Shown piece after piece: positions 7,902 to 16,499 of a DNA stretch of 64,000 bases. Position numbers and translations under genes: made by a program. Location of the stretch: positions 740,386 through 804,385 of the forward strand of contig CAWKLE010000002.1 in assembly GCA_963850415.1 (NCBI GenBank). Reading direction: 5' to 3'. The notes beneath the pieces are model-generated. The model was not told where the DNA came from. It made no database searches and saw nothing but the letters and a program-made list of their open reading frames with translations. This DNA is from VAXT01 sp963850415. GTDB lineage: Bacteria > Actinomycetota > Thermoleophilia > Gaiellales > Gaiellaceae. Each line of letters begins with the position of its first letter. Within the stretch, counting starts at the first letter, position 1.

Positions 7902-8913
7902 CCGGTTCCCGCGGGGCGAAGAGCTCCTCGAGCAGGTGCAGCTCGTCGGCGCTCCCGGCGGCGATGATCACGTCATCGGTCTCGAGGACGGCGTCCGGGT
8001 CGGGCGTCGCGTCGAATCTCCCGTCCCCTTTGCGCAGCGCGACGATCACGGCCCCGGTCTCGTGCCGGATGCGCAGCTCGCGAATCGTCTTCCCCGACTG
8101 CCCGGAGGCCTCGGTGACGACGATCTCCTCGTACTGGAGGTCCGCCCCACCCGTCACGGACACGACCTCGAGGAACGCCGCCACCTGCGGGCGCAGGACG
8201 AGCGCCGCCATTTCCTTGCCCGCCGCCGAGTACGGCTGGACGATGCGGTCCGCGCCGGCCCGTCGAAGCTTCTCGGCGACGTCCGCGTCCGACGCGCGGG
8301 CCACGATCAGCAGGTCGGGCCTGGCCGTCCGCGCAGACAGCGTGATGTAGAGATTGTCGACGTCCGAGTCCGACGATGCGACGAGGCCCTTCGCATCCGC
8401 GAGGCCGGACGCTTCGAGATCGTCGTCGTTCGTGCCGTTCCCCTTGATGTAGAGGGCACCGTCTTCGCGGGCGCGTTCGATCGCCTCCTCGTTGAAGTCG
8501 AGGACGACGTACGGGACCTCGGCCTGGCGAAACTCCTCGCCCACGCGGCGCCCAACGCGTCCGTACCCGCAGATGACGTAGTGCTCGGTGAGCTTCTCGA
8601 TCGCCCGCTTCCTCCTTCGCTCGGCCACTGCCCCGGTGAAGATGCCACCCGCGATCCCCTCGACCAGGATCGTCGCGATGAAGGCAAAGATAGTCAGTCC
8701 CGCCAGGACGAGGACGATCGAGATCAGGCGCGTCGAGTTGTTGGACGGGACGGTGTCGAGCCCGGTCAGCGAGCTCGTGACGACCGAGCGGTAGAACGCC
8801 TGGATCCAGCTTTCGTGCGTGAAGTGGTGGAAGAGCAGCGTGCCGCCGGCGATGACGGCCAGGGCGCCTGCGAGCGCGAAGACGATGCGGCGCGTCGAGA
8901 AGGCGTCCTCCAC
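7891..8913 (-). CDS. TrkA-domain ion channel, atypical filter
   Basis: A 340-residue protein with two transmembrane helices flanking a pore loop (about 10-95), an RCK/TrkA-N Rossmann domain with G-Y-G-R-V-G (117-122), and a C-terminal RCK_C domain. This is the layout of MthK-type ligand-gated potassium channels, in which the RCK ring binds nucleotide or Ca2+ to gate the pore. The pore loop reads S-S-L-T-G-L-D-T-V-P (48-56) where potassium channels have T-V-G-Y-G-D, so ion selectivity cannot be assumed. Its start is 17 bases from the divergent DUF3467 gene, and it overlaps argS at its 3' end. Confidence 0.85.
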   Translation of the reverse strand: MEDAFSTRRIVFALAGALAVIAGGTLLFHHFTHESWIQAFYRSVVTSSLTGLDTVPSNNSTRLISIVLVLAGLTIFAFIATILVEGIAGGIFTGAVAERRRKRAIEKLTEHYVICGYGRVGRRVGEEFRQAEVPYVVLDFNEEAIERAREDGALYIKGNGTNDDDLEASGLADAKGLVASSDSDVDNLYITLSARTARPDLLIVARASDADVAEKLRRAGADRIVQPYSAAGKEMAALVLRPQVAAFLEVVSVTGGADLQYEEIVVTEASGQSGKTIRELRIRHETGAVIVALRKGDGRFDATPDPDAVLETDDVIIAAGSADELHLLEELFAPREPVAR

Positions 8914-8930
8914 GGGTATATCGTAGGAGC

Positions 8931-9248
8931 GTGGAGGACGAAGGCCAGCAGCGGCAGCTGAACATCCACATCGACCCGGATGTGATGGCCGGCGTCTACT
9001 CGAACTTCGCCAACATCAGCTTCTCGGACTACGAGTTCACACTGACGTTCGCGCGGATCGACCACGAGGTCGAGGAAGGCGACGTGCCTGGAGTAGTCGT
9101 GGCGCGCGTGAACATGTCCACCCGGTTCATGCACGAGCTGCTCGACGCGATGAACGACGCCTATTCGAAGTGGTCGAGCCGGGAGAACATCCGCAACCTC
9201 CCGGAGACGCCTGACCGCGGCGGCGAGACCGAGGGCACCTCAGGGTGA
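8931..9248 (+). CDS. DUF3467 domain protein
   Basis: A 105-residue protein matching the DUF3467 pattern: I-D-P-D-V-x-x-G-V-Y-x-N-F-A-N-I-S-x-S-x-Y-E-F-T-L-x-F, then a short loop and a helix beginning S-T-R-F-M-H-E-L-L. The family is widespread and functionally undefined. The GTG start has TAGGAGC just before it. It reads away from the channel gene; the two start codons are only 17 bases apart. Its last nine bases overlap the end of the convergent monooxygenase. Confidence 0.85.
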   Translation: MEDEGQQRQLNIHIDPDVMAGVYSNFANISFSDYEFTLTFARIDHEVEEGDVPGVVVARVNMSTRFMHELLDAMNDAYSKWSSRENIRNLPETPDRGGETEGTSG

Positions 9249-10730
9249 TCCGAACCACGTAGTCAGCGCGTCGCGCAATCCGGTCTCTGTACCGTCCCCC
9301 ACCCAGGCGACGTAGCCGTCGGGCCTGATCAAGACGGCAGCGGGGGCGGCCACTCGGCCCAGGGCCGGAAGCTCCCACTCGCCGGCATAGTCGGCGTCGA
9401 TCGCCTGCACTCGGTCCGCCCACGGGGAGATGTCGAGACCCAAGGGCTCGCCGAGACTCAGAAGGATCGGGTGCGCCTCGTCGAGGAGGGTGAACACCCG
9501 CACCGTCCCACCGGGCGTGACCAGGTCGAGATCGGGCATTCGGCGCCCGAGCAGCGGATGCCCCTCGCCGAGGTCGTAGTGGATGTCCAGGCCGGACATC
9601 ATCGCGCCGAACCGCCTGCGCGGCTCGTCCATGCCGAGCAGCTCGGAGACCGTGTCGCGCACTGCCTCGATGCGGTCGTCCTGGCGGAAGAGCGCGACCT
9701 GCGCCATCGTGTTGCGCAGCACGCGGGCGGCGACCGGATGGCGCTCGGCGTGGTAGGTGTCGAGGAGGCTGTCCGGCGAGGTCCTGTTGACGACCTGGGC
9801 CACCTTCCAGCCCAGGTTCACCGCATCCTGCACACCGGTGTTGAGGCCCTGTCCGCCGACGGGGGAATGCACGTGCGCCGCGTCGCCGGCCAGCAGGATC
9901 CGTCGGTTGCGGTAGGCCTCGGCCTGCCGGGTCAGATCGGTGAACCTCGTGATCCAGGTGGGGCTGTGGATCCCGTAGTCGGTCCCGTAGACGGCGATGA
10001 GGCGCTCGCTGAGATCGCCGAGCGTGGGCTCGCTCGCGGGCCCGACGCGCTCTTCGGTCACCATGACCCGCACGGTCCCCCCTTCTCCGTAGACGACCTC
10101 GCCTTCGCGGATCTCGTACTCCACCTTGCCCAGGGAATGGATGCCGAAGGCGGTGCGGCGCATGCCCAGCTCCGGCTCCTCGGCCATCTCGACCTCGGCG
10201 AGCAAGCTGCTCGTCGTCGGATCCCAGCCGGAGAACTCGATGCCCGCCGCTTTCCGGACCACGCTGCGTCCTCCGTCGCACCCGACGAGATACTCCGCCC
10301 GCAGCGACGCGCCGTCGGACAGCTCGACGTGGACGCCGCTATCGTCCTGCGCAAACCCCGTCACCTCTCGTTCGCGATAGATCGGCACCGCCAGCTCGTC
10401 GACCCAGCCGGCCAGGATGCGCTCGATGTGGTTCTGCCACAGCCCGAGCCCATAGGGGTGCCTGGTGGGAAAGTCGCTGATGTCCAGAGGGGTCCCGGCG
10501 AACGCCGCGACCTGCGCCACCTGCCCCTCGGACAGGAACCGGTCGGCGATTCCACGCTGGTCGAGCACCTCGATGGTGCGGGAATGCAACCCGCCTGCGC
10601 GCGAGCCGGCGAGCTCCTGGCTCGCGCGCCGCTCGACAATCGCGACGTCGACGCCAGCCAGCGCCAGCTCGCCCGCCAACATCAAGCCCGTCGGGCCGCC
10701 GCCGGCTATCGCCACCGCATGCTCGGCCAT
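9240..10730 (-). CDS. FAD-dependent aromatic monooxygenase
   Basis: A 496-residue group A flavin monooxygenase (PHBH fold), related to aromatic polyketide hydroxylases and rifampicin monooxygenases. It has the FAD/NAD(P)H fingerprints G-G-G-P-T-G (10-15), the D-G motif C-D-G-G-R-S (151-156) and G-D-A-A-H-x-H-S-P-x-G-G-Q-G-L-N (282 onward). A C-terminal thioredoxin-like domain (about 395-496) lacks obvious redox cysteines, as in PgaE-type enzymes. It hydroxylates an aromatic substrate with NADPH and O2; the substrate is unknown. No polyketide cluster surrounds it, so detoxification or antibiotic modification is more likely than biosynthesis. It starts six bases after the M48 gene ends. Confidence 0.9.
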   Translation of the reverse strand: MAEHAVAIAGGGPTGLMLAGELALAGVDVAIVERRASQELAGSRAGGLHSRTIEVLDQRGIADRFLSEGQVAQVAAFAGTPLDISDFPTRHPYGLGLWQNHIERILAGWVDELAVPIYREREVTGFAQDDSGVHVELSDGASLRAEYLVGCDGGRSVVRKAAGIEFSGWDPTTSSLLAEVEMAEEPELGMRRTAFGIHSLGKVEYEIREGEVVYGEGGTVRVMVTEERVGPASEPTLGDLSERLIAVYGTDYGIHSPTWITRFTDLTRQAEAYRNRRILLAGDAAHVHSPVGGQGLNTGVQDAVNLGWKVAQVVNRTSPDSLLDTYHAERHPVAARVLRNTMAQVALFRQDDRIEAVRDTVSELLGMDEPRRRFGAMMSGLDIHYDLGEGHPLLGRRMPDLDLVTPGGTVRVFTLLDEAHPILLSLGEPLGLDISPWADRVQAIDADYAGEWELPALGRVAAPAAVLIRPDGYVAWVGDGTETGLRDALTTWFGSP

Positions 10731-10735
10731 CCGGC

Positions 10736-11983
10736 TCAGCCGTGCGGCGGCGCCGGCTGCTCGCGCTGCTCCCAGGCCTGGGCCATCGCGATGCGCTGCA
10801 TCAGGGTCGGGTGCGTGTCGAAGAAGATGTACGACCAGGTCGGCGGGTCGGGCTGCTGGAGGCTCGTCGCCGCGAACTGCTGGAAGAGCTTCTTCTGGGC
10901 CGCGGGATCCCTGGCCGCCTTCAGCGCCGACCAGTCCGCCTCGCCCTCGTAGCGGCGTGAGACGACGTTCGTGAGCGGCGTGATCGCGACGTTCAGGAGC
11001 AGCAGGACGAGCGCGCCGTAGGGCAGGAGGCCGGGGTTACCCAGTCCGCCACGCCTGGCGGTGATGCGGGCGACCCCGAAGGCGAGCGGGAACGTGAAGA
11101 GCGCAGCCCAGGCGAGCCCCTTCCAGAGGTGGCGGTGCGCGATGTGCCCGAACTCGTGCGCGAGAACGACCCGAACCTGGTCGTTCGTGAACGGCTTCTT
11201 CAGGAGCGTGTCCCACACGACGACCCGCTCCGTGGGGCCGAGTCCGACCGAGAACGCGTTCGCCTGTGTCGTGAGGTCGCTCACCTTCTCGACGTCGACG
11301 GGCGTGTCGATGCCCTCCGCCCGCTCGAGCGTCCGTACGTCCTGGCGCAGCACCGGCGACGAAGGGCGATGGATCTGACCGGCGTCCAGGTACGGGAAGG
11401 CGACCAGGAAGACGGCCGCGAGCCCGAGGAAGATCGGCGTCACCGGGAGCCACCAGTTCCGCGGAGAGCGCCGCGCGAAGTACATGACGACCGCAACCTG
11501 GAGCATCACGAAGACCACGCCGCCGGCGAGCTGGGCCCACGGTGCGACGAGCCAGTCCACCCACGAGCCTTCGGTCAGGTCGTGGCGCTGATCCCACCAG
11601 CGAAGCGCCATCGAGAACGGCAGGTCGACCGCCCACAGGACGGCGAGCGTGATCGACGCGACGATCATCCCGGCGCCGATCGGCCCCAGCTCCGTGTTCC
11701 GCGCGATCCTCGGAGCGCGTCTCACGAGCACGACCAGCGCGACGGCCTCCGCGACGAGCGAGAGCACGACGACGATGCGCACGAAGCGCTCGTAGCGGGC
11801 CGTCCGTGCGAGCTCCGAGGCGCTGAAGAACCTGTGCTGGTCGAACCCGGACAGATGGAGATCGCCCGGAACCGTCGTCCTCAGCAGCAGGTACGCGGCG
11901 ATCAGCCAGACGGCCGCGGCGAGCACGGTTATCGTTGCGGCCCCCCAGGCAGGCCACTTGCGAGTCGCCGTCGTCTCCGACAT
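10736..11983 (-). CDS. M48 family membrane metalloprotease (STE24-like)
   Basis: A 415-residue integral membrane zinc protease. Several N-terminal helices (from about 14-34) precede a periplasm- or cytoplasm-facing catalytic part with H-E-F-G-H (276-280) and a downstream glutamate in R-R-Y-E-G-E-A-D that would be the third zinc ligand. The arrangement resembles CAAX-protease STE24 and HtpX relatives, which act in membrane protein quality control. The start ATG lies inside the first codons of the divergent metallophosphoesterase: the two genes overlap head to head by 26 bases. The upstream promoter must therefore sit in the phosphoesterase coding region. Confidence 0.88.
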   Translation of the reverse strand: MSETTATRKWPAWGAATITVLAAAVWLIAAYLLLRTTVPGDLHLSGFDQHRFFSASELARTARYERFVRIVVVLSLVAEAVALVVLVRRAPRIARNTELGPIGAGMIVASITLAVLWAVDLPFSMALRWWDQRHDLTEGSWVDWLVAPWAQLAGGVVFVMLQVAVVMYFARRSPRNWWLPVTPIFLGLAAVFLVAFPYLDAGQIHRPSSPVLRQDVRTLERAEGIDTPVDVEKVSDLTTQANAFSVGLGPTERVVVWDTLLKKPFTNDQVRVVLAHEFGHIAHRHLWKGLAWAALFTFPLAFGVARITARRGGLGNPGLLPYGALVLLLLNVAITPLTNVVSRRYEGEADWSALKAARDPAAQKKLFQQFAATSLQQPDPPTWSYIFFDTHPTLMQRIAMAQAWEQREQPAPPHG

Positions 11984-12686
11984 CCACGCGAACTTACACG
12001 CGCTCGAGGCCGTCCTCGAGGCGATCGACGCCGACCCGCCGGACGAGCTCTGGTGCCTGGGTGACCTCGTGGGCTATGGGCCGCGCCCGAACGAGGCGAC
12101 CGAGATCGTCCGCGACCGGGCGCAGGTGTGCCTCGTCGGCAACCACGACCTGGGCGTCCTCGGGCGGCTCGACCTGGAGGAGTTCAGCCCTGACGCGGCC
12201 GCCGTGGCGCGGTGGACGCAGACGGTGCTGCTCGACGAGAACCGCGCCTATCTCGCGAGCCTCGAGCCGCAGGCGAAGCTCGATCGCGCCGAGCTCTTCC
12301 ACGCGAGCCCGCGCGACCCGGTGTGGGAGTACGTGATCAGCGAGGAGACCGCCCTGGCCGCGCTCGAGATGACCGTCTCCCCGCTCGTGCTCGTCGGCCA
12401 CAGCCATGTCGCGCTCTCGGTCTCGCTCGCGAACGGCGACCTGAGCGGCACGGTCGCCCCGGACGGGACCGAGGCTCGGCTCGACGAGGCGCGCTGGCTC
12501 CTGAACCCGGGCTCCGTCGGGCAGCCGCGCGACGCCGACCCGCGGGCCGCATGGCTCGAGCTCGACTTCGACGCGCGGACCGCTCGTTTCCACCGCGTTC
12601 CGTACGAGATCGAGCGGACGCAGTCTGAGCTACGCGAGCGAGACCTGCCCGAGGCGCTCGCGGAACGGCTGGGGCACGGCGCCTAG
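11958..12686 (+). CDS. YfcE-like metallophosphoesterase
   Basis: A 242-residue calcineurin-like phosphoesterase with every metal-binding motif: D-I-H (8-10), G-D (35-36), G-N-H-D (61-64), the histidine of F-H-A-S (115) and G-H-S-H (147-150). Such proteins hydrolyse phosphomonoesters or diesters with two metal ions; the natural substrate is unknown. The TTG start is forced by the conserved R-V-A-V-V-S-D-I-H beginning. It overlaps the M48 gene head to head. Its stop shares four bases (CTAG) with the convergent sigma factor gene. Confidence 0.9.
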   Translation: MRVAVVSDIHANLHALEAVLEAIDADPPDELWCLGDLVGYGPRPNEATEIVRDRAQVCLVGNHDLGVLGRLDLEEFSPDAAAVARWTQTVLLDENRAYLASLEPQAKLDRAELFHASPRDPVWEYVISEETALAALEMTVSPLVLVGHSHVALSVSLANGDLSGTVAPDGTEARLDEARWLLNPGSVGQPRDADPRAAWLELDFDARTARFHRVPYEIERTQSELRERDLPEALAERLGHGA

Positions 12687-13297
12687 AGCGCCGCTAGCGG
12701 AGCCGTGCCGGCAGCCACCGGCTCGGCCACTTCGCGCTCGTCGCCGAACGTGATGCCCTCGCGGGCGAGCGCGAGCTGGACTTCCTCGCGCGCCTTGTAG
12801 ATCCGCCACTTGACCGTGGCGAGCGTGATCTCGAGCGAGTCGGCGATCTCGGTGTACGAGAGGCCGACGACGTCGCGCAGGAGCAGCGCCATCTTCAGGT
12901 CGGGCGTCAGGTCGCCGACGGAGCGCCACACGGCGTCCATGGCCTCGACGTTCTCGAGCGGCGCGTCCACGACCTCGAGCGGCGCGATGTCGTCCAGCGC
13001 GACGCTGAAGCGCGGCCGGCGCTCATTCGCCCGCAGCTCGTCGAGCACGCGGTTCTTCGTCACCTGGAAGAGCCAGGTCGTGAACTTCGAACGGAGCGAG
13101 AACTTCGGGAGCCCCTGGAAGACGCGGAGGAAGACTTCCTGGGTCAGGTCCTCGGCGAGGACGCGATCGCCGCCGATCAGCCTGACGACGTAGTTGTAGA
13201 CCGGCGTCTCATATGCGCGCACGATCAGGGTGAAAGCTCTTTCGTCGCCGCGTTGAGCTTTCCGCAGTACGCCAGGGTCGGGCTGGGTCAGAGGCAT
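12683..13297 (-). CDS. ECF (RpoE-like) sigma factor
   Basis: A 204-residue sigma-70 family factor with only regions 2 and 4. Region 2 (about 18-75) contains D-L-T-Q-E-V-F-L-R-V-F and F-T-T-W-L-F-x-V-x-x-N; region 4 (about 125-175) contains the helix-turn-helix G-L-S-Y-T-E-I-A-D-S-L and V-K-W-R-I-Y-K-A-R-E. ECF factors direct RNA polymerase to stress or envelope regulons. No anti-sigma gene is adjacent: the next gene upstream is the glycolytic operon's neighbourhood and the downstream gene is convergent. The C-terminal extension of about 25 residues after region 4 is unremarkable. Confidence 0.93.
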   Translation of the reverse strand: MPLTQPDPGVLRKAQRGDERAFTLIVRAYETPVYNYVVRLIGGDRVLAEDLTQEVFLRVFQGLPKFSLRSKFTTWLFQVTKNRVLDELRANERRPRFSVALDDIAPLEVVDAPLENVEAMDAVWRSVGDLTPDLKMALLLRDVVGLSYTEIADSLEITLATVKWRIYKAREEVQLALAREGITFGDEREVAEPVAAGTAPLAAL

Positions 13298-13323
13298 CCG
13301 GGAGGGTGGCCGAGTATAGCCCG

Positions 13324-14775
13324 CTAATGGGCTCCTACCAAGAGATTATGGCCGGTCATCTGTAAAGGTTTTGCAAGGCCAAGCAGGGAGATTGTGGTCG
13401 GCACAAGGTCCTTGAGTCCCCCATCCTCCCGAAGGGAAACATCGGCGTCGGTCACGACCAGTGGTACGGGATTCGAGGTGTGAGCGGTTTGCGGATTCCC
13501 GTCCGCGTCGAGCATTTCCTCCGCATTGCCGTGATCGGCCGTGACGAGCGCGATTCCTCCTGCGCGCTCGACCGAGTCGAGGATCTGGCCGAGCGCCGCG
13601 TCGGCGGCCTCGACGGCTTTCACGGTCGCGGGGATCGAGCCCGTGTGACCGACCATGTCCGGATTGGCCAGGTTGACGACCACGAAGCCGTAGCCGTCGC
13701 CGGTCACCGCCCGGTCGAGCTCGTCGGCGACCTGCGCGGCTGACATCTCGGGCTTGTGGTCGTAGCTCGGAACGTCTCTCGGGGAGGGAACGAGGATGCG
13801 CGTCTCGCCCTGCCACTCGTCCTCGCGGCCCCCGTTGAAGAAGTAGGTGACGTGCGCGTACTTCTCGGTCTCGGCGACGTGCAGCTGGCGAATGTCGTGC
13901 ACCGCGCAGACCTCGGCCATCGTCTCGTGCACCTTCTGCTCGTCGAAGACGACAGGGCAGTCCAAGTCGTGTCGGTAGCGCGTCATCGTCGTCACATCGA
14001 ATCGTGAGGCAAGGAGGCGCTCCGTCAACTGCCGCGCCCGGTCGGGACGGAAGTTGAAGAAGATCGCCGAGTCGTCCTTGGCGAGCCGTGGCCTGTCCGA
14101 AAAGACGATGGGCTCGATGAACTCGTCCGTCACACCCGCGTCGTAACTGCGTTGCACTTCCTGTACGGGATCTGACCCCTGGTGGCCTTCGCCGTCGACG
14201 ATGGCTGCGAGGGCCCTGTCCGTTCGGTCCCAGCGCTGGTCGCGGTCCATTGCGTAGTAGCGGCCGGCGACCGTGGCGATGCGTTCGGTCGGGAGCTCGG
14301 CGAGATCGTGCACGGCGGAGTGCGGCGACACGTCCCGGCCGTCCGTGAACGCGTGGATCCAGGTCTTCTCGGGGGCGAACCGCAGCAGCGCCTTCAGATG
14401 ATCCATGTGCGAGTGGACGCCGCCGTAGGAGACCAGCCCGAGCAGGTGCACGTTCTCCCCCCGCTCGAACGCGCCGACGAGAGCGGGGTTCTCGAAGAAC
14501 GAGCCGTCCGCGATCGAGTCGTTCACGCGCATCAGGTCCTGGAAGAGCACGCGCCCGGAGCCGATCGTCAGGTGCCCGACCTCGGAGTTGCCCATCTGGC
14601 CGTGCGGCAGGCCGACCGCCTCGCCGGACGCCTGGAGCGTCGTATGCGGATACTCGGCCCAGAGCCGGTCGAAGACGGGCGTGTGGGCGAGCTCGATCGC
14701 GTTCCCCGGCCCGGGCGGGGCGAGCCCCCACCCGTCCAGGATCACGAGCGCTACGAGCGGATAGCGGCCAGGCAA
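13324..14775 (-). CDS. gpmI: 2,3-bisphosphoglycerate-independent phosphoglycerate mutase
   Basis: A 483-residue cofactor-independent mutase that interconverts 3- and 2-phosphoglycerate through a phosphoserine. Signature motifs are V-I-L-D-G-W-G (11-17), M-G-N-S-E-V-G-H with the phosphorylated serine at 64, F-N-F-R-P-D-R-A-R-Q, and T-A-D-H-G-N-A-E near the end, with metal ligands of the alkaline phosphatase fold. Full length is about 500-515 in many bacteria, so this is slightly compact. The TTG at 14775 lies inside the tpiA 3' end (25-base overlap). It is the last gene of gap-pgk-tpiA-gpmI. Confidence 0.95.
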   Translation of the reverse strand: MPGRYPLVALVILDGWGLAPPGPGNAIELAHTPVFDRLWAEYPHTTLQASGEAVGLPHGQMGNSEVGHLTIGSGRVLFQDLMRVNDSIADGSFFENPALVGAFERGENVHLLGLVSYGGVHSHMDHLKALLRFAPEKTWIHAFTDGRDVSPHSAVHDLAELPTERIATVAGRYYAMDRDQRWDRTDRALAAIVDGEGHQGSDPVQEVQRSYDAGVTDEFIEPIVFSDRPRLAKDDSAIFFNFRPDRARQLTERLLASRFDVTTMTRYRHDLDCPVVFDEQKVHETMAEVCAVHDIRQLHVAETEKYAHVTYFFNGGREDEWQGETRILVPSPRDVPSYDHKPEMSAAQVADELDRAVTGDGYGFVVVNLANPDMVGHTGSIPATVKAVEAADAALGQILDSVERAGGIALVTADHGNAEEMLDADGNPQTAHTSNPVPLVVTDADVSLREDGGLKDLVPTTISLLGLAKPLQMTGHNLLVGAH

Positions 14776-15455
14776 ATCGCCGCGAACGATTCCACGTCGA
14801 GCGACGCGCCGCCGACGAGGGCGCCATCGACGTCGGGTTGGGCGAGGAGCTCGGCTGCGTTGTCCGGCTTGACCGAGCCGCCGTAGAGCACCGGCGCGTC
14901 GAGCAGGCTCTTGATGAACGCGTGCGCCTCCTGGGCGATCTCAGGCGTAGCGGTCTTGCCGGTGCCGATCGCCCAGACGGGCTCGTACGCGAGGACGAGG
15001 TTGTCCTCCGCCTCGAGCAGCGAGACCTGGCGACGCAGGACGTCCTCCGTCTCCCCCGCCTCGCGCTCGGCCTCGGTCTCGCCCACGCAAGCGATCACCG
15101 ACAGGCCCGCATCGAGCGCCGCGCGGGCACGCTTCGCGACGCCTTCGTCCGTCTCGCCGAAGAGCTGGCGTCGCTCCGAGTGCCCGACGATCGCGCCGTA
15201 GACCCCGAGCTCACGGAGCATCGGCGCGGAGACCTCGCCGGTGAACGCGCCCTCGGACTCCCAGTGCACGTTCTGCGCGGCGACCGCGATGTCCGTGCCG
15301 GCCAGGAGCTGCACGGCCACGCCGAGTGACGCGAAGGGCGGGCAGACAGCGATGTCGATCCAGGTGAATTCCTCCGCGCGACGCCTCAGCTCGATGCAAA
15401 ACTCGGCCGTCTCGGCCGGCCCCTTGTACATCTTCCAGTTGCCAGCAATCAGCAT
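14751..15455 (-). CDS. tpiA: Triosephosphate isomerase
   Basis: A 234-residue TIM-barrel isomerase interconverting DHAP and glyceraldehyde-3-phosphate. The catalytic residues are visible: Lys8 in N-W-K-M, His92 in G-H-S-E-R-R and Glu158 in A-Y-E-P-V-W-A-I-G-T-G, followed by the phosphate-binding Y-G-G-S-V and G-A-L-V-G-G-A-S-L loops. The length is a little under the usual 250. Its ATG follows directly on the pgk stop, and its end overlaps gpmI, so the four genes are almost certainly one transcript. Confidence 0.97.
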   Translation of the reverse strand: MLIAGNWKMYKGPAETAEFCIELRRRAEEFTWIDIAVCPPFASLGVAVQLLAGTDIAVAAQNVHWESEGAFTGEVSAPMLRELGVYGAIVGHSERRQLFGETDEGVAKRARAALDAGLSVIACVGETEAEREAGETEDVLRRQVSLLEAEDNLVLAYEPVWAIGTGKTATPEIAQEAHAFIKSLLDAPVLYGGSVKPDNAAELLAQPDVDGALVGGASLDVESFAAICLAAIRS

Positions 15456-16499
15456 CTACTCCTCCGGTATCGCAGCCACTCCGGGCAATTCTTTCCCTTC
15501 CAGGAGCTCGAGGGAAGCTCCGCCGCCGGTCGACGCCCAGTCGACCTCGTCGACGAGCCCCAATTCGGTCAGCGCGCGGATCGAATCGGCGCCGCCGACG
15601 ACTGTGTGCGCGTCGGCCTTGGCGACCGCTTCTGCAACGGACTTCGTGCCCTCGGCGAAGCGCGGCCACTCGAAGACGCCCATCGGGCCGTTCCAGAACA
15701 CGGTCCTCGCGCCGGCGATCGTGCGGGCGAACGCCTCGCGCGTCTCGGGGCCGATGTCGAGCCCGAGCCAGCCGTTTGGGAGGTCGTCGTAGGGAACGAC
15801 CTTCGACTCCGCGTCCTCGGCGAACTCGGCCGCCGCGACGACATCGGTCGGCACCTGGACCTCGAACGTGAGCGGGTTCTCGACGCGCACCTGCTCGGCC
15901 ATCTTGCCGCCGATCAGCACGTGGTCGGCCCGGCCGCCCAGGTGCTCGAGCACGCCGAGCTTGTCCTCGACCTTGGCGCCGCCGGAGATGAGCACGAACG
16001 GACGCTCGACCTCGCCGAGCAGCTTGCTCAGCTCCTCGAGCTCGCGCTCCAGCAGCAGCCCCGCATAGGCCGGGAGGAGCTGCGCTACTCCGACCGTAGA
16101 CGCGTGCGCGCGGTGCGCCGAGCCGAACGCGTCGTTGACGAACAGGTCGAGGCCGTCGGCGAGCCGGCGCGCGGTTTCCGGGTCGTTCTGCGTCTCGCCG
16201 GGATCGAAGCGCGTGTTCTCGAGCACGCGGATGCGCTCGTCCGGCAGGAGCTCGCGCAGCCTGGCCGCGACCGGCGCGATCGCGAAGGCCGGGTCCTCGC
16301 CTTTCGGCCGCCCCAGGTGCGAGCAGACGACCACCTCGGCGGCACCCCGCTCGAGCAGGAGCTCGAGCGTCGGCAGCGAGGCCTGGATCCGCGTGTCGTC
16401 CGCGACCTGCCCGTCCTCAAGCGGGACGTTCAGATCCGAGCGGACGAGCACCCGCCGGCCGGAGACATCGGCGTCTCGAACGGAGCGCGGGTGCTTCAA
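15456..16499 (-). CDS. pgk: Phosphoglycerate kinase, compact form
   Basis: A 347-residue kinase transferring phosphate from 1,3-bisphosphoglycerate to ADP. It keeps the core motifs: V-R-S-D-L-N-V-P, S-H-L-G-R-P-K-G, E-N-T-R-F-D-P-G-E, N-D-A-F-G-S-A-H-R, S-G-G-A-K-V-x-D-K, W-N-G-P-M-G-V-F-E and a C-terminal S-T-G-G-G-A-S-L-E-L-L-E-G-K. Bacterial Pgk is usually about 390-400 residues. Two segments are short here: the stretch after the R-x-L-L of the first domain, and the helical region following G-G-K-M-A. The TTG start overlaps the gap stop by four bases (TTGA), which couples translation. Confidence 0.95.
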   Translation of the reverse strand: MKHPRSVRDADVSGRRVLVRSDLNVPLEDGQVADDTRIQASLPTLELLLERGAAEVVVCSHLGRPKGEDPAFAIAPVAARLRELLPDERIRVLENTRFDPGETQNDPETARRLADGLDLFVNDAFGSAHRAHASTVGVAQLLPAYAGLLLERELEELSKLLGEVERPFVLISGGAKVEDKLGVLEHLGGRADHVLIGGKMAEQVRVENPLTFEVQVPTDVVAAAEFAEDAESKVVPYDDLPNGWLGLDIGPETREAFARTIAGARTVFWNGPMGVFEWPRFAEGTKSVAEAVAKADAHTVVGGADSIRALTELGLVDEVDWASTGGGASLELLEGKELPGVAAIPEE

